DNA from: Lepas anatifera
Lineage: Eukaryota > Arthropoda > Thecostraca > Lepadidae
Direction: 5' to 3'
DNA length: 64,000 bases
NCBI GenBank assembly: GCA_034440635.1
Contig: JAOTON010002208.1
Span: 32,592 to 96,591 of the forward strand
The translations under genes were made by a program, and so were the position numbers. The notes below the pieces were generated by a model. That model was not told the DNA's origin. It worked only from the letters and a program-made list of their open reading frames with translations, and did no database searches. Positions within the stretch are counted from its first letter, which is position 1, and every line of letters starts with the position of its first letter. Below are positions 1 to 12,307 of this stretch, piece by piece.

Positions 1-2500
1 CTGAATCGCTCTCAAGGCAGGGGAAATAATACTTTGGTAGAACACAAATTATTACGCAGTGGGCTTTCAGACAATTACAAATTTTCCGCCGTGCCTCATA
101 CTAGCAAATTTACGCAGCGTAAGAAACACGTGGGATTTTTACGCATTTCAGTAAATATCAAGGCTGCCCCCCATTTTTGACGGTAGTGACACTTATGTGT
201 TAGAGTACGTAAATTTGAAACACCCATTCTTCATGCCCTGGGTGTGGCCCTGCGTTGTCCTCGCTCAATAAAAATTTTTACAACTGCCGATATTTTTATC
301 CCCTCCGTCAGAAATCGTCAGAAAAGGCCCGACCCCCTCCCCCTTTGTCAGGAAAGTCCGAAAATGCCGAACACTATCCGCCACCCATGAGTGACGCAAT
401 ATGTAAACAACCCCTTATCATATGGTCATAACCGAGAGACCCATTCAGCAAAACACCCGGGAAAGCCGTATGCTCAGCAATCGTTTGCCGTAGAACTCGA
501 AATTCTCGTAAAAAGTGTAAACCCCACCTGAAATCAGAGACCGAACTATTCAGAGACTGGGCACATATAGCCTCAGCAGCTGAGGTGCCCTAAAACCCCA
601 ATCATCATCAAATCAGATACCGATCGGGGGGGCGAAGTGCAAGGCCGCTCCCCCTAAAACCCAAAAGACGCCCTTCTGAACCTGAAAACGCTCGCCTCAA
701 ACTAGTTTACACGTCTGCAATGCAAACAAAAATAAAATCCGCTGACACCCCACTCCCTCAGGATGTGGATAATAAGCGCCCTTTAGGTCAAAAGCGGAGT
801 CCTTTACTGGCAAAGTGCAAAGAGAGGGGATCGAAATCTTAGATTCGTCACTACCTAAAAACAGCCACACAGGGTTCACTGCGGTGTTTAAGGCCGTTAA
901 ATGGTATTCTGCTATTTGTACGCGATGCTGACATAATGCGAACTTGACGGAGTGATATGATTATCTGCCATCGTACGCAAAAGCACGTGCTATGAAGGTA
1001 TCTTGCGTGCTACGTCCGTGAAGTTCACTACAGGCGATTCATTCATTGTGAGGTTTCGTCATATGCCTTAGCGGGACTCGCCGATGAAGGCGATGCCGCC
1101 GCTGAGTTCTGTCCGTATATTTACGCTTATGCATTCTGGGGTGGAAAACTTAGGCATTTGGCCAGAACTTCTCAAATTTTACGCCGTGGTTTCTCGGCGA
1201 CTAACTGACAAAACTGACCTGTCCTCGAGCTAGGTCAGGGTCACAGAGTGACCTGGTATAGTCATGTTGCATATATATCGACTGCCCATGACAATATAAC
1301 CACAATGCAAGCAAAATGGGGACTTTATTTCAATTCAGTGAGAAATTATTGGCAAAACAACCACTCTATGCTCCTGTGACCTGACATGACCTTTGAGAAG
1401 TCAGATACTCAAAACTCAACTTTATGCTCAAGATAGTGGTAAGAATAGACGGTTTGAGGATTTTCAGCTTTATCTATCCAGTATTTACTGAAATCGAGCC
1501 TATTCTATTTTTCACCAAAGATTTATAATGGGATTACCAAAAAAATTTACCCCACCTTAGATCAAAAATATCGAAATTCCGAGATAGTAGATTTGTAGAC
1601 CCTTATGATCTCACCATATTGTGACAGTTTAAAACTGATGGGTTCGCTGATGTTCCCCTACGCGCCGCTTCAAACTCGTGATCTTAGGTTTTGAGGTCGG
1701 GTCACTTGACCTTGAATAGCTCCTTGACCTGACATGGCCTTACCTCAAAAATTTGGTCAGGTGTGTACAACTGATCAGGAATAAGGTACTGCAAGTTTCG
1801 TTGTTCTGCGTCTCTTCATTTTTGCGTTATCTGGGGAAAACCAGGAGGGGAGGGCGAATTTCGCCCCCCAGCGGGGCGCATGCTAACAGGCATCATCAAA
1901 ACCTGTTGTGTGTTACAAATAGAAGGGGACACACTTTGGAGCTGCACCTGTGAGCACTACTCCGTGAATAGCTTTGTCTTCCTTTAATCAGAACACAGGG
2001 TTGGTTCTCTTCGGCCTTTTTCACAGCCAACTTGGCTCCTTGAGCCTCTTTTGGACCAAAAACATTAAGGACAGTTCTGTTGCATCTCATCAAACAGGTG
2101 GTGAACCAGTCCCACATGTATCCATCCTTAGCCCTAATGTTTATTTATACAGCATGTAGGTTAGATCTAAAGCATCTCTTCTGAGCTTAAGGTATCAATT
2201 TCAAATCCAGGGCCTTGCAGGACACTGGGTAGTTAGTTTACTGAGCCCAGCTGTAGTCCAGTCTGCAAAGTATGACAGCAGGCCAGACGAGTCACACTAG
2301 CTATCTCAAATCCTAACACAGATTTTCACCGCCAGCCACCTAAAATTTGCACCAATCTGCAACATGCCAGGGAGAAAAACACACCCATCCTTATACACAA
2401 TGCAATGCTACTTCTCTTACTAGTTAGTTGGTTTTAAAAGGCCCCCTCCTGTGTCTTTCTAACCATTCATCCATTATTTGTTTGATTTTCAGTGTCCCCT
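1..2500. other. Intergenic sequence without recognisable gene
   Basis: No open frame here resembles a known protein and none has convincing splice signals. Around 540-690 there is a short motif (CCCTAAAACCCCAATCATCATC) that recurs in altered form near 20275-20335 and 22470-22515, so it is probably the ATC-tailed end of a dispersed SINE-like repeat. Stretches at 1200-1260 and 1690-1770 are rich in AGGTCA/TGACCT words, like the inner part of the inverted-repeat element at 11306-17102 and the end of the window near 63850. They may be remnants of the same repeat family, but this is weakly supported. Confidence 0.4.
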
Positions 2501-2528
2501 CCATCACACATCCCACAAATTCCACTGC

Positions 2529-3290
2529 CTAGGAAGTTCCCCTGCTGTCAGAGATCTGGCGAAAAAAAGTTTCCAAAGGTCCACTGAGCACATCTGCACA
2601 CTTTTTTAGAATCATGGGATGGATTCTGTCTGAACCGGGTGATTTTGCCTCGTTGAGGGCTTTGAGCTTCTTCTGGATTTGGGCTCGCGAGATCTGGATG
2701 GCTGTAAGATTGGCTGTAAGAGACCATCTGTGGAATATTTCTCCTGTCTTCCTTTGTGAATACACTCTGAAAGAAAGAATTTAGCACTTCTGCCTTCTCA
2801 AAATCTGTTTCAGCCAGTGCTGCAGTCTTCATCCTCAGAGTTTCTACATTTGACCTCACTTTAAGCTGCTTGTTGGCATAGTTCCAGAAATGCTTGACAT
2901 TTGTTTTGGTGAACTTTGCAATATGTTGCTCCAGGTCAGCCTTTAATTTGTGAGTGAGCTTGCACAGCCTGTTGTTGGTTTGTGAGTATTTGATGTAGTC
3001 GTTTTCCTGCTGTGTCAATTGATAGGTGTGCCAGAGCTTTTCTTTTTCTCCTGAGCGTCAGTGTGGCATGGTTCATATATATGTTCTTTTTCTTTCTGGG
3101 AATCCTAATGGGAACTTCTTGTTTCATGACACTGTCCAAACTTGCCTCAATGATGTCCCCATTATAAAGCAACTCAGTGACACAACCAAAATACAACCCA
3201 AAAATGGTGGGTAATGGGTTCAAAATCACTTTGAATTGAAGAAAAAAACGTTTTTTACATATAGATACTGGAAGGCATAAAAACAAAAGC
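2529..3290 (-). mobile_element. CR1-like LINE fragment: linker region and start of reverse transcriptase
   Basis: Two overlapping reading frames on the minus strand, broken by frameshifts, encode a basic linker (with NIYMNHATLTLRRKRKAL) followed by FEKAEVLNSFFQSVFTKED and a damaged version of the KSPGSDRIHPMILKK start of a reverse transcriptase domain. The same order, in better condition, is seen in the LINE copy at 6955-10600 (NIYMTSQALNLKKRKDKLARV). That comparison is the main reason for the assignment. The endonuclease and catalytic RT core are absent. It lies head to head with another fragment on the plus strand starting near 3440. Confidence 0.75.
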
Positions 3291-3439
3291 TTGATTGAAA
3301 AGATAATTCTGGAATTGGCGATTGGAAATGGCCGACCCTACCAACCTCACTGTTTCAATTGCCTTCTCTCTCTAAAAAAATACTCAACAGTATTTCAAAT
3401 TACCTACGTCTGTGCGTTATGTCGTGAACAAAACGTAAA

Positions 3440-4505
3440 TGGCTTCAATTTCTTCAACAACTGTTCCTCCTTTATATTAACGATCTTCCGAACCACGTCC
3501 AGTCCAGCGTCAAAATCTTTGCTGACGACACGAAAATCTACAACACGGCTGACAATCCTAACTCTGTCAAATCCCTCCAAGATGACATCGATAGGGTTCA
3601 CAAGTGGTCGGAAGTGTGGCAGCTCCGCTTTAATGTCCAAAAGTGTGCTGTCCTTCATATTGGCAGGAACAACAACTACCACACGTACACCATGGGGGGA
3701 ATTCCACTGAACACGACACAAGTGGAGTGGGACCTAGGAGTTCTTGTTGACCGTGAGCTGAAGTTCAGGGAACACGCGTCATCAGCAATCTCCAAAGCCA
3801 CACGTGTTCTAGCGGTCATCCGTAAATCATTTGCTCACATTGACTCGCTTACGCTGCCCTTCCTTTACAAAGCCCTAGTTCGCCCTCTGCTTGAGTATGG
3901 GAACGTGTCATGGGGCCCTTTCAATCGTGCCGACGAGATATCGCTCGAAAGGGTCCAGCGCCCGTGCCACCCGTATGATAAGTTCTATCAGAGAGCTTCC
4001 CTACTCGCAAAGGCTTCTTAGACTCAGGATGCCGTCTTTGTATTACAGGAGACGCCGTGGCGACATTATTAAGGTATTCCAACTTCTGCACGGGGCCATA
4101 GACCAGGACCCCTCCCAGTTTCTCTGCTTAGATAGGGGCTCCCGTACCCGCGGCCACGCGTGGAAGTTGGTCAAACCAAGTGCGACATCTAGAGCACGTC
4201 GCTCGGCATTCAGCTGTCGTATAGTTAATGACTGGAACTCCTTACCCACAACGGTGGTCGAAGCCCGCTCTATAGATCAGTTTAAGGCAAGACTGGACTC
4301 CCACTGGACACACCTGATGTATGAGACCCCCGACTGACGCAGTCACTGACACCTCACGACTGCGTGGGAAACCCCACTCGGGCGAACGCCCGGACGAGAG
4401 AGTGAAGACCTTGGATGAATGAGCTCGTCAGAGAACGGAACCGGCAGGCCACAAGGGCCTCCAAAATTTTCCGATAATTGTAGGTAATGTAAGGTAAGGT
4501 AACAT
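3440..4505 (+). mobile_element. CR1-like LINE fragment: C-terminal half of reverse transcriptase and 3' end
   Basis: Starting mid-domain, the plus strand encodes the RT catalytic region with VKIFADDTKIY (the A/YxDD box), then LHIGRNNN, DLGVLVDRELKF, LVRPLLEYGN, SLERVQR and SLYYRRRRGDIIKVFQLLHG, and ends in VNDWNSLPTTVVEA and a stop at about 4337. This order is typical of CR1-group LINEs. The reading frame shifts once near 3960-4030, so it is a pseudogene. The element ends near 4500 with short GGTAA-type repeats (GTAATGTAAGGTAAGGTAA), consistent with the microsatellite-like 3' termini CR1 elements use. The 5' part is missing, which is the usual 5' truncation. Confidence 0.85.
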
Positions 4506-4619
4506 TCATCAACTACCGCACCACGACGCTTCCTTGTCGTAGACAACGAGAAGAATAAATAATAAAGATAAAAAGAAGTGTGCGCCACTACTGTCTTTGA
4601 AGAAAAATTCAACCAAGCA

Positions 4620-5220
4620 TAAGCACAAGCTTTAGTAGCCTCAAGGCTAAAAAGTATTAAAAATCATGTGATAATTCAGTAAAAAATTTCTTTATTCACT
4701 TACAAAACGTGATAATGTACTATTTGTCTTTAGTGCGCCGTCTGCTGCTGCGGTAAATTTTTTTGTCTATTACAAGAAAATATTGTTATTGGTATTAATA
4801 TTTCAAAAATTTGATTTCGTTAAAATAATTGAACGCTGTTTTTACACGAATCAAAGAAGACATTTTTGTTACTAGCTTTAATTTATGACAGACCTATGCT
4901 TGGGTCGGGGTGCGCTGGTTGCCGGCGATGGAAACGCGGCCCCAGCCCTGGGCTGATCGTAGGAAGGCCACTAAAAAAAAGAAAAAAGGAAATCCATACC
5001 CATCCATACCTATGCATAGCCTCCAAATCCATACATATGCATATTAGGGGTACCCGATATTAGTTTGTGCATGAATAAGAGACACCAGACTTATTCATGG
5101 TTATTCATGGTTTGTGCATGTGTGTTGGTTGGTTGTTGGGCAAGGCTGGTTGTTGGGAAGGAAGGGAGGGAGCGGGTGCTTACCTACCTTGTTTTTGGAG
5201 AACTACCGGTAATGAGGTAA
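4620..5220. other. Intergenic, no feature recognised
   Basis: AT-rich sequence followed by low-complexity text with repeated words such as CCATACCTATGCAT and TTATTCATGGTT. I see no coding or RNA signal. Confidence 0.4.
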
Positions 5221-5232
5221 CTGGCTTCACAC

Positions 5233-5930
5233 ATGTTGCCAGATAACTACAGGTTGATCTGTATGATAAGAAACCAAATTTTAGCAGTAATCCGCCGCTC
5301 ATTCTGCAAGATAGATGAAAGCTCTCTGCCGCTTCTGTTTACAACATTGGTCAGACCACACTTAGAGTATGGCAACCTGCTGCTGTGGGGCCCCTTCAAT
5401 CGAGCAGACCAAAAGAAACTGGAGCGGGTACAGAGACAGGCCACTAAGATGGTCCCAAATCTGAAACACAAACCATATGAGGAACGCCTAAGGGCCCTGA
5501 ACATGCCGTCACTCTACTACAGACGCAGGCGCGGCGACATGGTACGTGTATATCAAATACTCAACTCTGGAATGAATCTTGACCCCGACAAGTTCTTCAC
5601 GCGCGCGATATCAGCACCCGCACCAGAGGCCACCCTTTCAAACTACTGAAACCCAGAGCCGTGTCCCGGGTCCGGAGAAATGCGTTTGGTGTCCGGGTGG
5701 TGAATGAGTGGAATGGTCTGCCTGCAGATGTAGTTTGTGCACCGCCTGTCAGCACGTTTAAGGCACGACTGGACGCACACTGGTCTGCATCCCACTACAC
5801 CATTCCAAATACTGACTAACTGCTTGTCTTCCTGTAACAGAGCTCGTTATGATCGGTCCTCATAGGCCTTAAATGGCCTCAGTTGCCGATGACCATAAGG
5901 TATAAGGTAAGGTATAAGGTATAAGTGCCA
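5233..5930 (+). mobile_element. CR1-like LINE 3' fragment (second family)
   Basis: The plus strand encodes ILAVIRRSFCKIDESSLP, LVRPHLEYGN, WGPFNRADQKKLERVQRQ, YEERLRALNMPSLYYRRRR and RGDMVRVYQILN, then after a frameshift near 5610 the NEWNGLPADVV-type C-terminus and a stop near 5820. It is clearly related to, but distinct from, the fragment at 3440-4505. The 3' end near 5890-5930 is a run of AAGGTATAAGGTA units, a variant of the GGTAA-type 3' repeat of the other copies. It is strongly 5'-truncated. Confidence 0.85.
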
Positions 5931-6399
5931 CAGTTCAAAAGTTCCAAGGGATCAAAACTTCCATTAATTAGAATTGCTACAGGTTAATATATATCATAAG
6001 TAGGTATGTAAAACTTAAAGTACCCTGTGTAAAACATTAGGTAATTGTCAGTTCCTTCATCCAGTGTATCAATTCGCATAATTATTCATAAGCAGCCAAA
6101 AACAGTCCTGTAGTCACATGGCAACTGCAAAAGTGATATGTCAAGCTGCTACTGTGCTTTGGTGATTTGATATTAAGGCTCTCGAAGGTATTTGTGAATC
6201 CGCTCATATATATTCATGTCACACAGAGCACAACTGTTAATAATACAAAAACGCTGCAAAAATAGTTATAGGAAAGACAAGTGGCTGGAGTTAAATTTGA
6301 AAGACACTCCTTTGGGAGGACGAGGTGGACGGGGGCACCAGAGCTTGGGCATTCGCGGCGGCGACGGGGCCAGGGGCGCAGCGGAGCGCGCCCAACCCG

Positions 6400-6572
6400 T
6401 CGGTGGGGGAGCGCGACGCAGCGGCGGAGGGACGCAGTAGCGGAGGGGGCTCAACGCAGCGGCAGAGGGAGCTCGATGCAGCGGCGGAGGGAGCGCGCGC
6501 AGCGGCGGAGGGAGCGCGACGCAGCGGCGGAGGGAGCGCGGCACAGCGGCAGAGGGAGCGCGACGCCGCGGG
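6400..6572. repeat. GC-rich minisatellite, about 21-24-bp unit
   Basis: About seven imperfect copies of a GCAGCGGCGGAGGGAGCGCG-type unit. Both strands stay open in several frames only because the repeat lacks stops. No protein is supported. Confidence 0.8.
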
Positions 6573-7671
6573 CGGATGACACGTCAGTCTGCTTTGCTTA
6601 ACGGCGCACGAGTCCGGATTTCTGAGGGGCATTCATGTGTTTGGGGACAGAGTGGAGAGGGTAATTTATTTAGGCACACAGCATCAAGGATAGCTCAATA
6701 TCAATATAAAGATTGTATCAGTGCCTATAAAGATTGTGTCCTGACCTTTCCTGATAAAACTTAGGTAAGCCTATTGATTGAATTTTTATGGATGGACTGA
6801 AGGGAGGTGTGATACAGCTTGAATTTGGATTGATGTATATTTTCTTAGGTACCCTTTAAGGGTTTAACATGCAAATGTTTCCTCAGAGAGCATTGTCAGA
6901 TAATTGTGGCTATTTTTCATGATAGTAGGTAAGGATTTCCTGAAGCTATAGTTACCTTACCTTACCTTACGTAAGGATGTCAGAATTTTGGAGGCTCAAG
7001 GGCCTGCTGGCTCCGCTTCTCTGGCGAGCTCGGTTTCAATGTAAGTCTTTGCTTGGTCTTACTCAGGCGGGTGCCTGAGTGGGAGGACCATGGGTTATAA
7101 AGCTCAATACAGGTCAGTCAGGACAGTCATACATTAGGTGGGTCCAGTTGGTATCAAGTCTTGCCTTGAATTGGTTGAGCGTACATGCTTCCACTACATG
7201 CGAAGGAAGAGAGTTCCAATCGTTCACAATGTGGATGCTAAAAGCAGCATGATGGGCTCTTGTGATGGCTGTCAGTTTTAGCAATTTCCATCTGTGCCCC
7301 CGGGTGTGTGAGGACGTGTCGAGCTGGAGGAACTGATACGGATCCTGGTCAATGGCACTGTGGAGAAGCAGAAAAGTCCTTATCATATCCCCTCTACATC
7401 TCCGGTAATATAGTGATGGAAGTTTGAGAGCTCGTGAGCCGGTATTATGGTAGTAGGCAGATCACATCTCACGGTTCAAAAGGATCACATCAGAATGTCC
7501 AAAGTTCAAAAGGTCTAATGTTCATAGGTTCTACCCTTTGAAAGTTAGACCTTTTGAATAAGAAGTCCAGTGTTCAAAAGCTCCAAAGAGGCATGCTCAG
7601 ATGCATAATGAGAGTGGGGTGCATGATGCCGCAGAGGCGTGCTAAGGCACATGATAATATGAGGAAATGAG

Positions 7672-7745
7672 GGTTAGGTTAGGTTAGGTTTAGGTTATGT
7701 TTAGGTTTAGGTTAGGTTAAGTTAGGTTAGGTCAGGTCAGGTCAG
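7672..7745 (+). repeat. TTAGG-type interstitial array (left arm)
   Basis: Runs of GGTTA with variants GGTTTA and GGTCA. TTAGG is the usual arthropod telomere repeat. Here it is internal to a transposon-like foldback, not a chromosome end. Confidence 0.8.
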
Positions 7746-8010
7746 GTGTGTATGCCCTTGGTCCCTATTTCCTAGTCTGGGGATATCACCCCTCTTTCCA
7801 GAATCTGAGTGCGCCTCTGGTCTGAATACCACTTAATGCTACTCCTCTAACCCTCTGTCCTTCTGTCTGTTTCACCTCTTGGGATTTTCTTGCAGAATGT
7901 GGGGATATTTCTAAAACATTTCCCAAAGTGGTATCCAGACCAGCGGCGCACTCAGAATCTGGAAAAAGGGGTGACATCCCCAGATTAGGAAGTAGGGACC
8001 AAGGGCATGC

Positions 8011-8170
8011 ACAACCGACCTGACCTGACCTGACCTGACCTGAGCTGACCTAAACCTAACCTAACCTAACCTAACCTAACCTAACCTAACCTAACCTAAC
8101 CTAACTAACCTAACCTCACCTCACCTAACCTCACCTCATCTAACCTAACCTAACCTAACCTAACCTAACC
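8011..8170 (-). repeat. TTAGG-type interstitial array (right arm)
   Basis: Complementary CCTAA array, longer than its partner at 7672-7745, with CCTGA units at the inner side and CCTCA variants in the middle. The length difference suggests independent expansion after the palindrome formed. Confidence 0.8.
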
Positions 8171-10628
8171 CTCATTTCCTCCTATTATCATGTGTCTTAG
8201 CACGCCTCTGCGGCATCATGCACCCCACTGTCATGCATCTGAGCACGCCTTTTTGGACCTTTTGAACGTTGGACTTCTTATTCAAAAGGTCTAACTTTCA
8301 AAGTGAAGAGCCTATGAACATTAGACCCTTTGATCAGTGGATCTTCTAATGTGATCCTTTGAACCGCGAGATGTGATCTGCCTACTACCATAATACCCTC
8401 GTAGCCTGTCTAAGTAGGGTAAGTCTTTAATGCTACTAACTAAGCGGGTCGCTCGGGCGCTGAACCCTCTCCAATGACTTCTCATCAGCCCTGTTGAATG
8501 GTCCCCGGGAAGCATTACCATATTCGAGGAGAGGGTGCACCAATGACTTAAAGAGAAGAGGTAGTGTAAATTTGTCAATGTGTGCAAATGACCTCCCAAT
8601 GACAGCCAGGACTCGAGTAGCCCTGGAGACAGCAGAAGAAGCCTGCACTCTAAACTTGAGTTTACGATTGATAACCACCCCTAGATCCTTCTCCGCCTCT
8701 GTCTTTGTCAAGAGTCAGCCTCTCATTGTGTAGTTGTGGAGCATATTGTTATTGCCGATGTGAAGAACTGCACATTTTCCGATGTTGAAAGGTAGCTGCC
8801 ACTTCAACGACGATCTGTGAACACTTTCAATGTCTTCCTGGAAAGAGAGAACTGATGTGGTATCGTTAGCCCTATTGTAAATTTTTGTGTCATTCACAAA
8901 TATTTTGATGCATGATTTTACAGTGTCGGGAATATCATTGATGAAAATCAGGAACAACAGGGGTCCAAGAACAGACCCCTGTGGAACTCCACTTGTAACA
9001 GCAGTCCAGCCGGAAATCGAGCCGGCCACTGAGACACGTTGGAATCGTCCTGATAGAAACACTCTAATCCAGCGAAGAAGCTTGCCCCAAATTCCGTAAC
9101 CCTCTACTTTCCTGATCAACCTCTCATGCAGAACTGCATCAAAGGCCTTTGGAAATCCATGTAAATGGAGTCAACAGGTTGGTTGTCCTCAAACATCAGA
9201 GTCCATTCCTCCAGAACCTCAAGGAGGTGTGAATCGCAAGAACGCTTTGGCCTAAATACATGCTGGTGTTTGGATAATAGGTTGTGCTCGTTGAGGTGCT
9301 GTAGTATAGCATCTTTCACGATTGTTTCCAGTACTTTACAGATGACTGATGTGAGGCTTACTGGGCGGTAGTTGCTTGGTTCCTGCCGGTTACCTTTCTT
9401 GAATATGGGGACAATGTTTGCAAGCTTCCATTCATTGGGGAGAGATCCTTCATTGAGTGACTTCCTGAATATTTGAGCAAGGGGGACACAGAGTGAATCA
9501 GCTGCATCATGGAGCACATGTGGATGGACCAGGTCAGGACCAGGAGAGCTGGAGGTTGTAAGATGTTTCAGTTTAGAGCACACTTCTTCAGAGGATATCA
9601 CTATGTCATCTATTTCAATTCCAAATGGACGGTTCTCGAATGTCGGTATACTTTCGTTGTCCTCCGTCGTAAACACACTAGCAAAGAAAGAATTCAGGAG
9701 CTGAGCCTTTCCACTGTTATCCGTCTCGAGGCAACCTCCTGGGTTCTTCAGGTCACCAATACTAGTCCTGGTTTTCAGCCGTGATCCGGTGTATCTTCAG
9801 AAAGCCTTTGGGTTGTTTTTGATGTTAGAAGCAAGATTTCGCTCGAAGTCCTTGTGAAGGCGCCGAGTCAGGGCCCTTAACTGATTTTGAGAGAGTTTGA
9901 GTCTTGCCAGGTCAATAGGGTCTCTGGTCCGGTAGTAGACTCTTGCCAACTTGTCCTTCCTTTTCTTTAAGTTAAGAGCCTGACTTGTCATATATATGTT
10001 TTTCCTATTATGCTTGATTTTTATCTTGGTGATGCATGTCTCAGTGATCTTGTTGAGATGATGCTTGAAAAAATTATATGAATCTTCAATACGCAATACA
10101 TCCATAAGTCTCCAATTGACAGCTGAAACCATCTCGTTGAAAAGGCCAAAGTTGGCTCGAGGGAAATTCAGTCATGTTGTATGAGCTTGAGTGCGGACAG
10201 CATAACACACAAGGCTGAAAAGGATGACCAAATGATCACTCTTGCCTACCCCAGGAGAGAAAACCATATTCTTAACCATTCCTTCTTCGTTAGTGAACAC
10301 CAAGTCCAACAAACTGGGGTTCTGACCTCTGAAGCGTGTGGCCTGACGAACGTGTTGGAAGAGGAAATGCTCGTGTACAAGTTAAATCAGCAGATGAGAT
10401 GGGTGTCCTAGGGGCGCAGCAGAAAATTCGCCATCCCAGTCGCTTTGCGGAAATTTGAAATCACCAACAATCAGAAGATGTGAAGCGGAAAGTGAAGAAA
10501 TACAACTCAACAGATGAGAGAAGTCCAACATAGCTTGGATGCCATCGCCTGAGGGACTGCGGTAGTTCATACTTTATGTTGATTTGTTTATATAATGATG
10601 ATATAAATTTGCTTAATATTTTTGGCTC

Positions 10629-11290
10629 TTAATCCACAAGAATTAATATGTTTAAATGCCAATAAGTGGGAAAAAGGCTGCCGCGACCAGGCTGGGACCA
10701 CATCTTTGTCGGCGGGACTAGGCCGGGACCAAGAAATGTTGGCCAGGACCGGGACCGGGACCAGCTTTTTCCAAAAAATCCCACCTCTACAATGAATCTT
10801 TCTGCTCTTATCTTCCTCCTTAGTGTCACCTCATACCGATATTGCGCCCATCTGCTCTCTTCTGTCAGCTCTTCACATTTGAGTAGGAGGTGCTTTATGG
10901 TTTCCAAGGCATTCCAACAGAGAGGGCAGATCGGATACTGGCCTTATGCTTCCGGATGTTACTCAGTGCCAGCCATGAATGCTCTGTGAGCAGCTTTTAT
11001 CTTGTTAGAATGGCCAGCCTTTGTATCACATACGTACTTACTGGCTAGAAGTTATGCAGGGTCATTTAACAAGTTATTGCCCAGCGTCATTGATGCTTCC
11101 CTGCATCGCTCGTGCAATGCCGTCCCGGGTCACATCCCAGCACCTACTGATTTCCCCGGGCACATCTGTCAGGAGCTGATGCATGCTCGGAAGTCCCAGC
11201 TCGTACAGCGTCGCCTCCCACTGCCGTACTAGGCTGCTCAGTCGGTTTTCATTTTCTGCTCCAGGCAGAAGTACATATCTAGTAAGCATA
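10629..11290 (-). mobile_element. Degraded LINE C-terminal fragment (uncertain)
   Basis: On the minus strand, LTRYVLLPGAENENRLSS and ISRCWDVTRDGIARAM are followed, after several stops, by a segment ending ETIKHLLLKCEELTEES and YEVTLRRKIRAERF. The arrangement of a cysteine-containing ExxxHLLLxC motif near the end resembles the zinc-knuckle tail after the RNase H region of jockey/R1-type LINEs. Too broken to classify. The block 10660-10790 is rich in GGGACC words. Confidence 0.35.
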
Positions 11291-12104
11291 TGGCCCTCTG
11301 CAGGTCACAGCAGGGGCATTCCAGGACAAAACGACCAAAAATATTTCAATTTGACACCACCATGTCTAGAAAAATCTGAAACTTTGTCTCCGGGGTAGTT
11401 TTGGGCCAGAAACACGCCTGTGAGAATCTTAGCCCCCTCCGACCAACGGTGACCGAGTTATAGCCCGAGGCATTTTCGGGAGGTCACGTTGTAGACTCAT
11501 GTTTGATGCTTCATAACTCAACAACGCATCACCTGATTAACAAGTTTTTTATATCATTGAACTCGTCTTGAATTATAGTTTATTTTGAAAAAGAAAATTT
11601 TAAAATTGGAAAATTTTTTACTTAATTTGTTTGACCTTTTCCTTTTTGACCTAGCTTGACCCTTTCCCAGTTGAAATTGCCCTTTTAGACACCTCAAAAA
11701 TGTTTCTTCATAAAATATCTTTCGATAGCAAAAATAAAAAAATGCGTTCTTGCTATAAGTTCCGAATATTTAGCACCTAAGGTAGGTATTTACACGGTTT
11801 TTGACCATTGCGGTAGTACAGCCTTATGTTTAACGCCGCAAATATAGCGATTGCTTTTGTAATCGGTCGCTGGAAATCATACTCCATTGTCTTTACGAAA
11901 TTTTAATCGTACAAGTATCCGAATTTATGACAATTAACACGCGCCCACCCGAGGGGGTGGGCAACCGGCCTCCTCAGGTCTCTACAGGTTGTAAAAAAAT
12001 ACCTTCGCGCAGCGCCACCGTACTCCATCTACCTCTAACACAACATTTTGCAACTTCTGGAAAAATAATTTAGGTCAACTGGGAGGTGGTAGGTACCGTA
12101 AATG

Positions 12105-12297
12105 CTGAAGGCCAGCAGGCAACTCAGTGGTGAGGGGGTGACCTGAGGTAGACGGTCGTCGTTATGCCTTGTGGGACTTTCAACTTTGTTTCCTTGATTA
12201 ACACTTTATCGTGGGAGTTGCTCGTTTGGGTGGTGGGGTCAGGGTCTCCGTAAAAAGTCCCTTGATGACTCTAGTGAGACACCTACTCCTAAAACCG
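12105..12297 (+). mobile_element. SINE, 5'-truncated copy
   Basis: This segment repeats the body and tail of the SINE that follows at 12308: GGCAACTxxxTGGTGAGGG, TCGTGGGAGTTGCTCG, TGGTGGGGTCAGGGTCTCCGT and GACTCTAGTGAGAC all recur there in the same order. It lacks the tRNA-like head. Confidence 0.75.
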
Positions 12298-12307
12298 CCT
12301 CCTTGCC

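Larger units (their letters stand above)
7441..8397. mobile_element. Foldback (long inverted repeat) element carrying telomere-like arrays
   Basis: The sequence from GGTATTATGGTAGTAGGCAG at 7441 is repeated in inverse complement ending with CTACCATAATACC at 8397, and most of the 957 bp pairs with itself around a centre near 7860-7880. Each arm contains a degenerate TTAGG-type array (about 7672-7745 as GGTTA/GGTCA, about 8011-8170 as CCTAA/CCTGA/CCTCA). It is flanked by CTCGTGAGCC (7431-7440) and CTCGTAGCC (8398-8406), a 9-10-bp target duplication with one indel, and it interrupts a CR1 reading frame that is continuous without it. I see no coding capacity, so it must be mobilised in trans if at all. 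Confidence 0.85.
6955..10600 (-). mobile_element. CR1-like LINE, nearly full ORF2 but decayed, interrupted by a foldback element
   Basis: Read on the minus strand from right to left, the pieces run in the normal order of a CR1 ORF2. First comes the endonuclease C-terminus with LLIVGDFKFPQSDW (10382-10570). Next is the linker (9797-10132). Then comes the RT domain with SSPGPDLVHP, NYRPVSLTS and GVPQGSVLGPLL (about 8715-9676), where the usual F/YADD box reads KIFVNDTKIY, so a catalytic aspartate is lost. After that is KDLGVVINRKLKF through LERVQR (8436-8711), and after the insertion at 7441-8397 the SLYYRRCRGDMIRTFLLLH to NDWNSLP segment (7114-7430). The 3' end near 6955 has GGTAA-type repeats. 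Frameshifts separate the pieces, so it cannot encode an active enzyme. The two halves of the ORF match up exactly across the foldback insertion. Confidence 0.88.

Noticed and set aside
6291..6632. Arginine/alanine-rich open frames on both strands
   Set aside because: They come from a GC-rich minisatellite.
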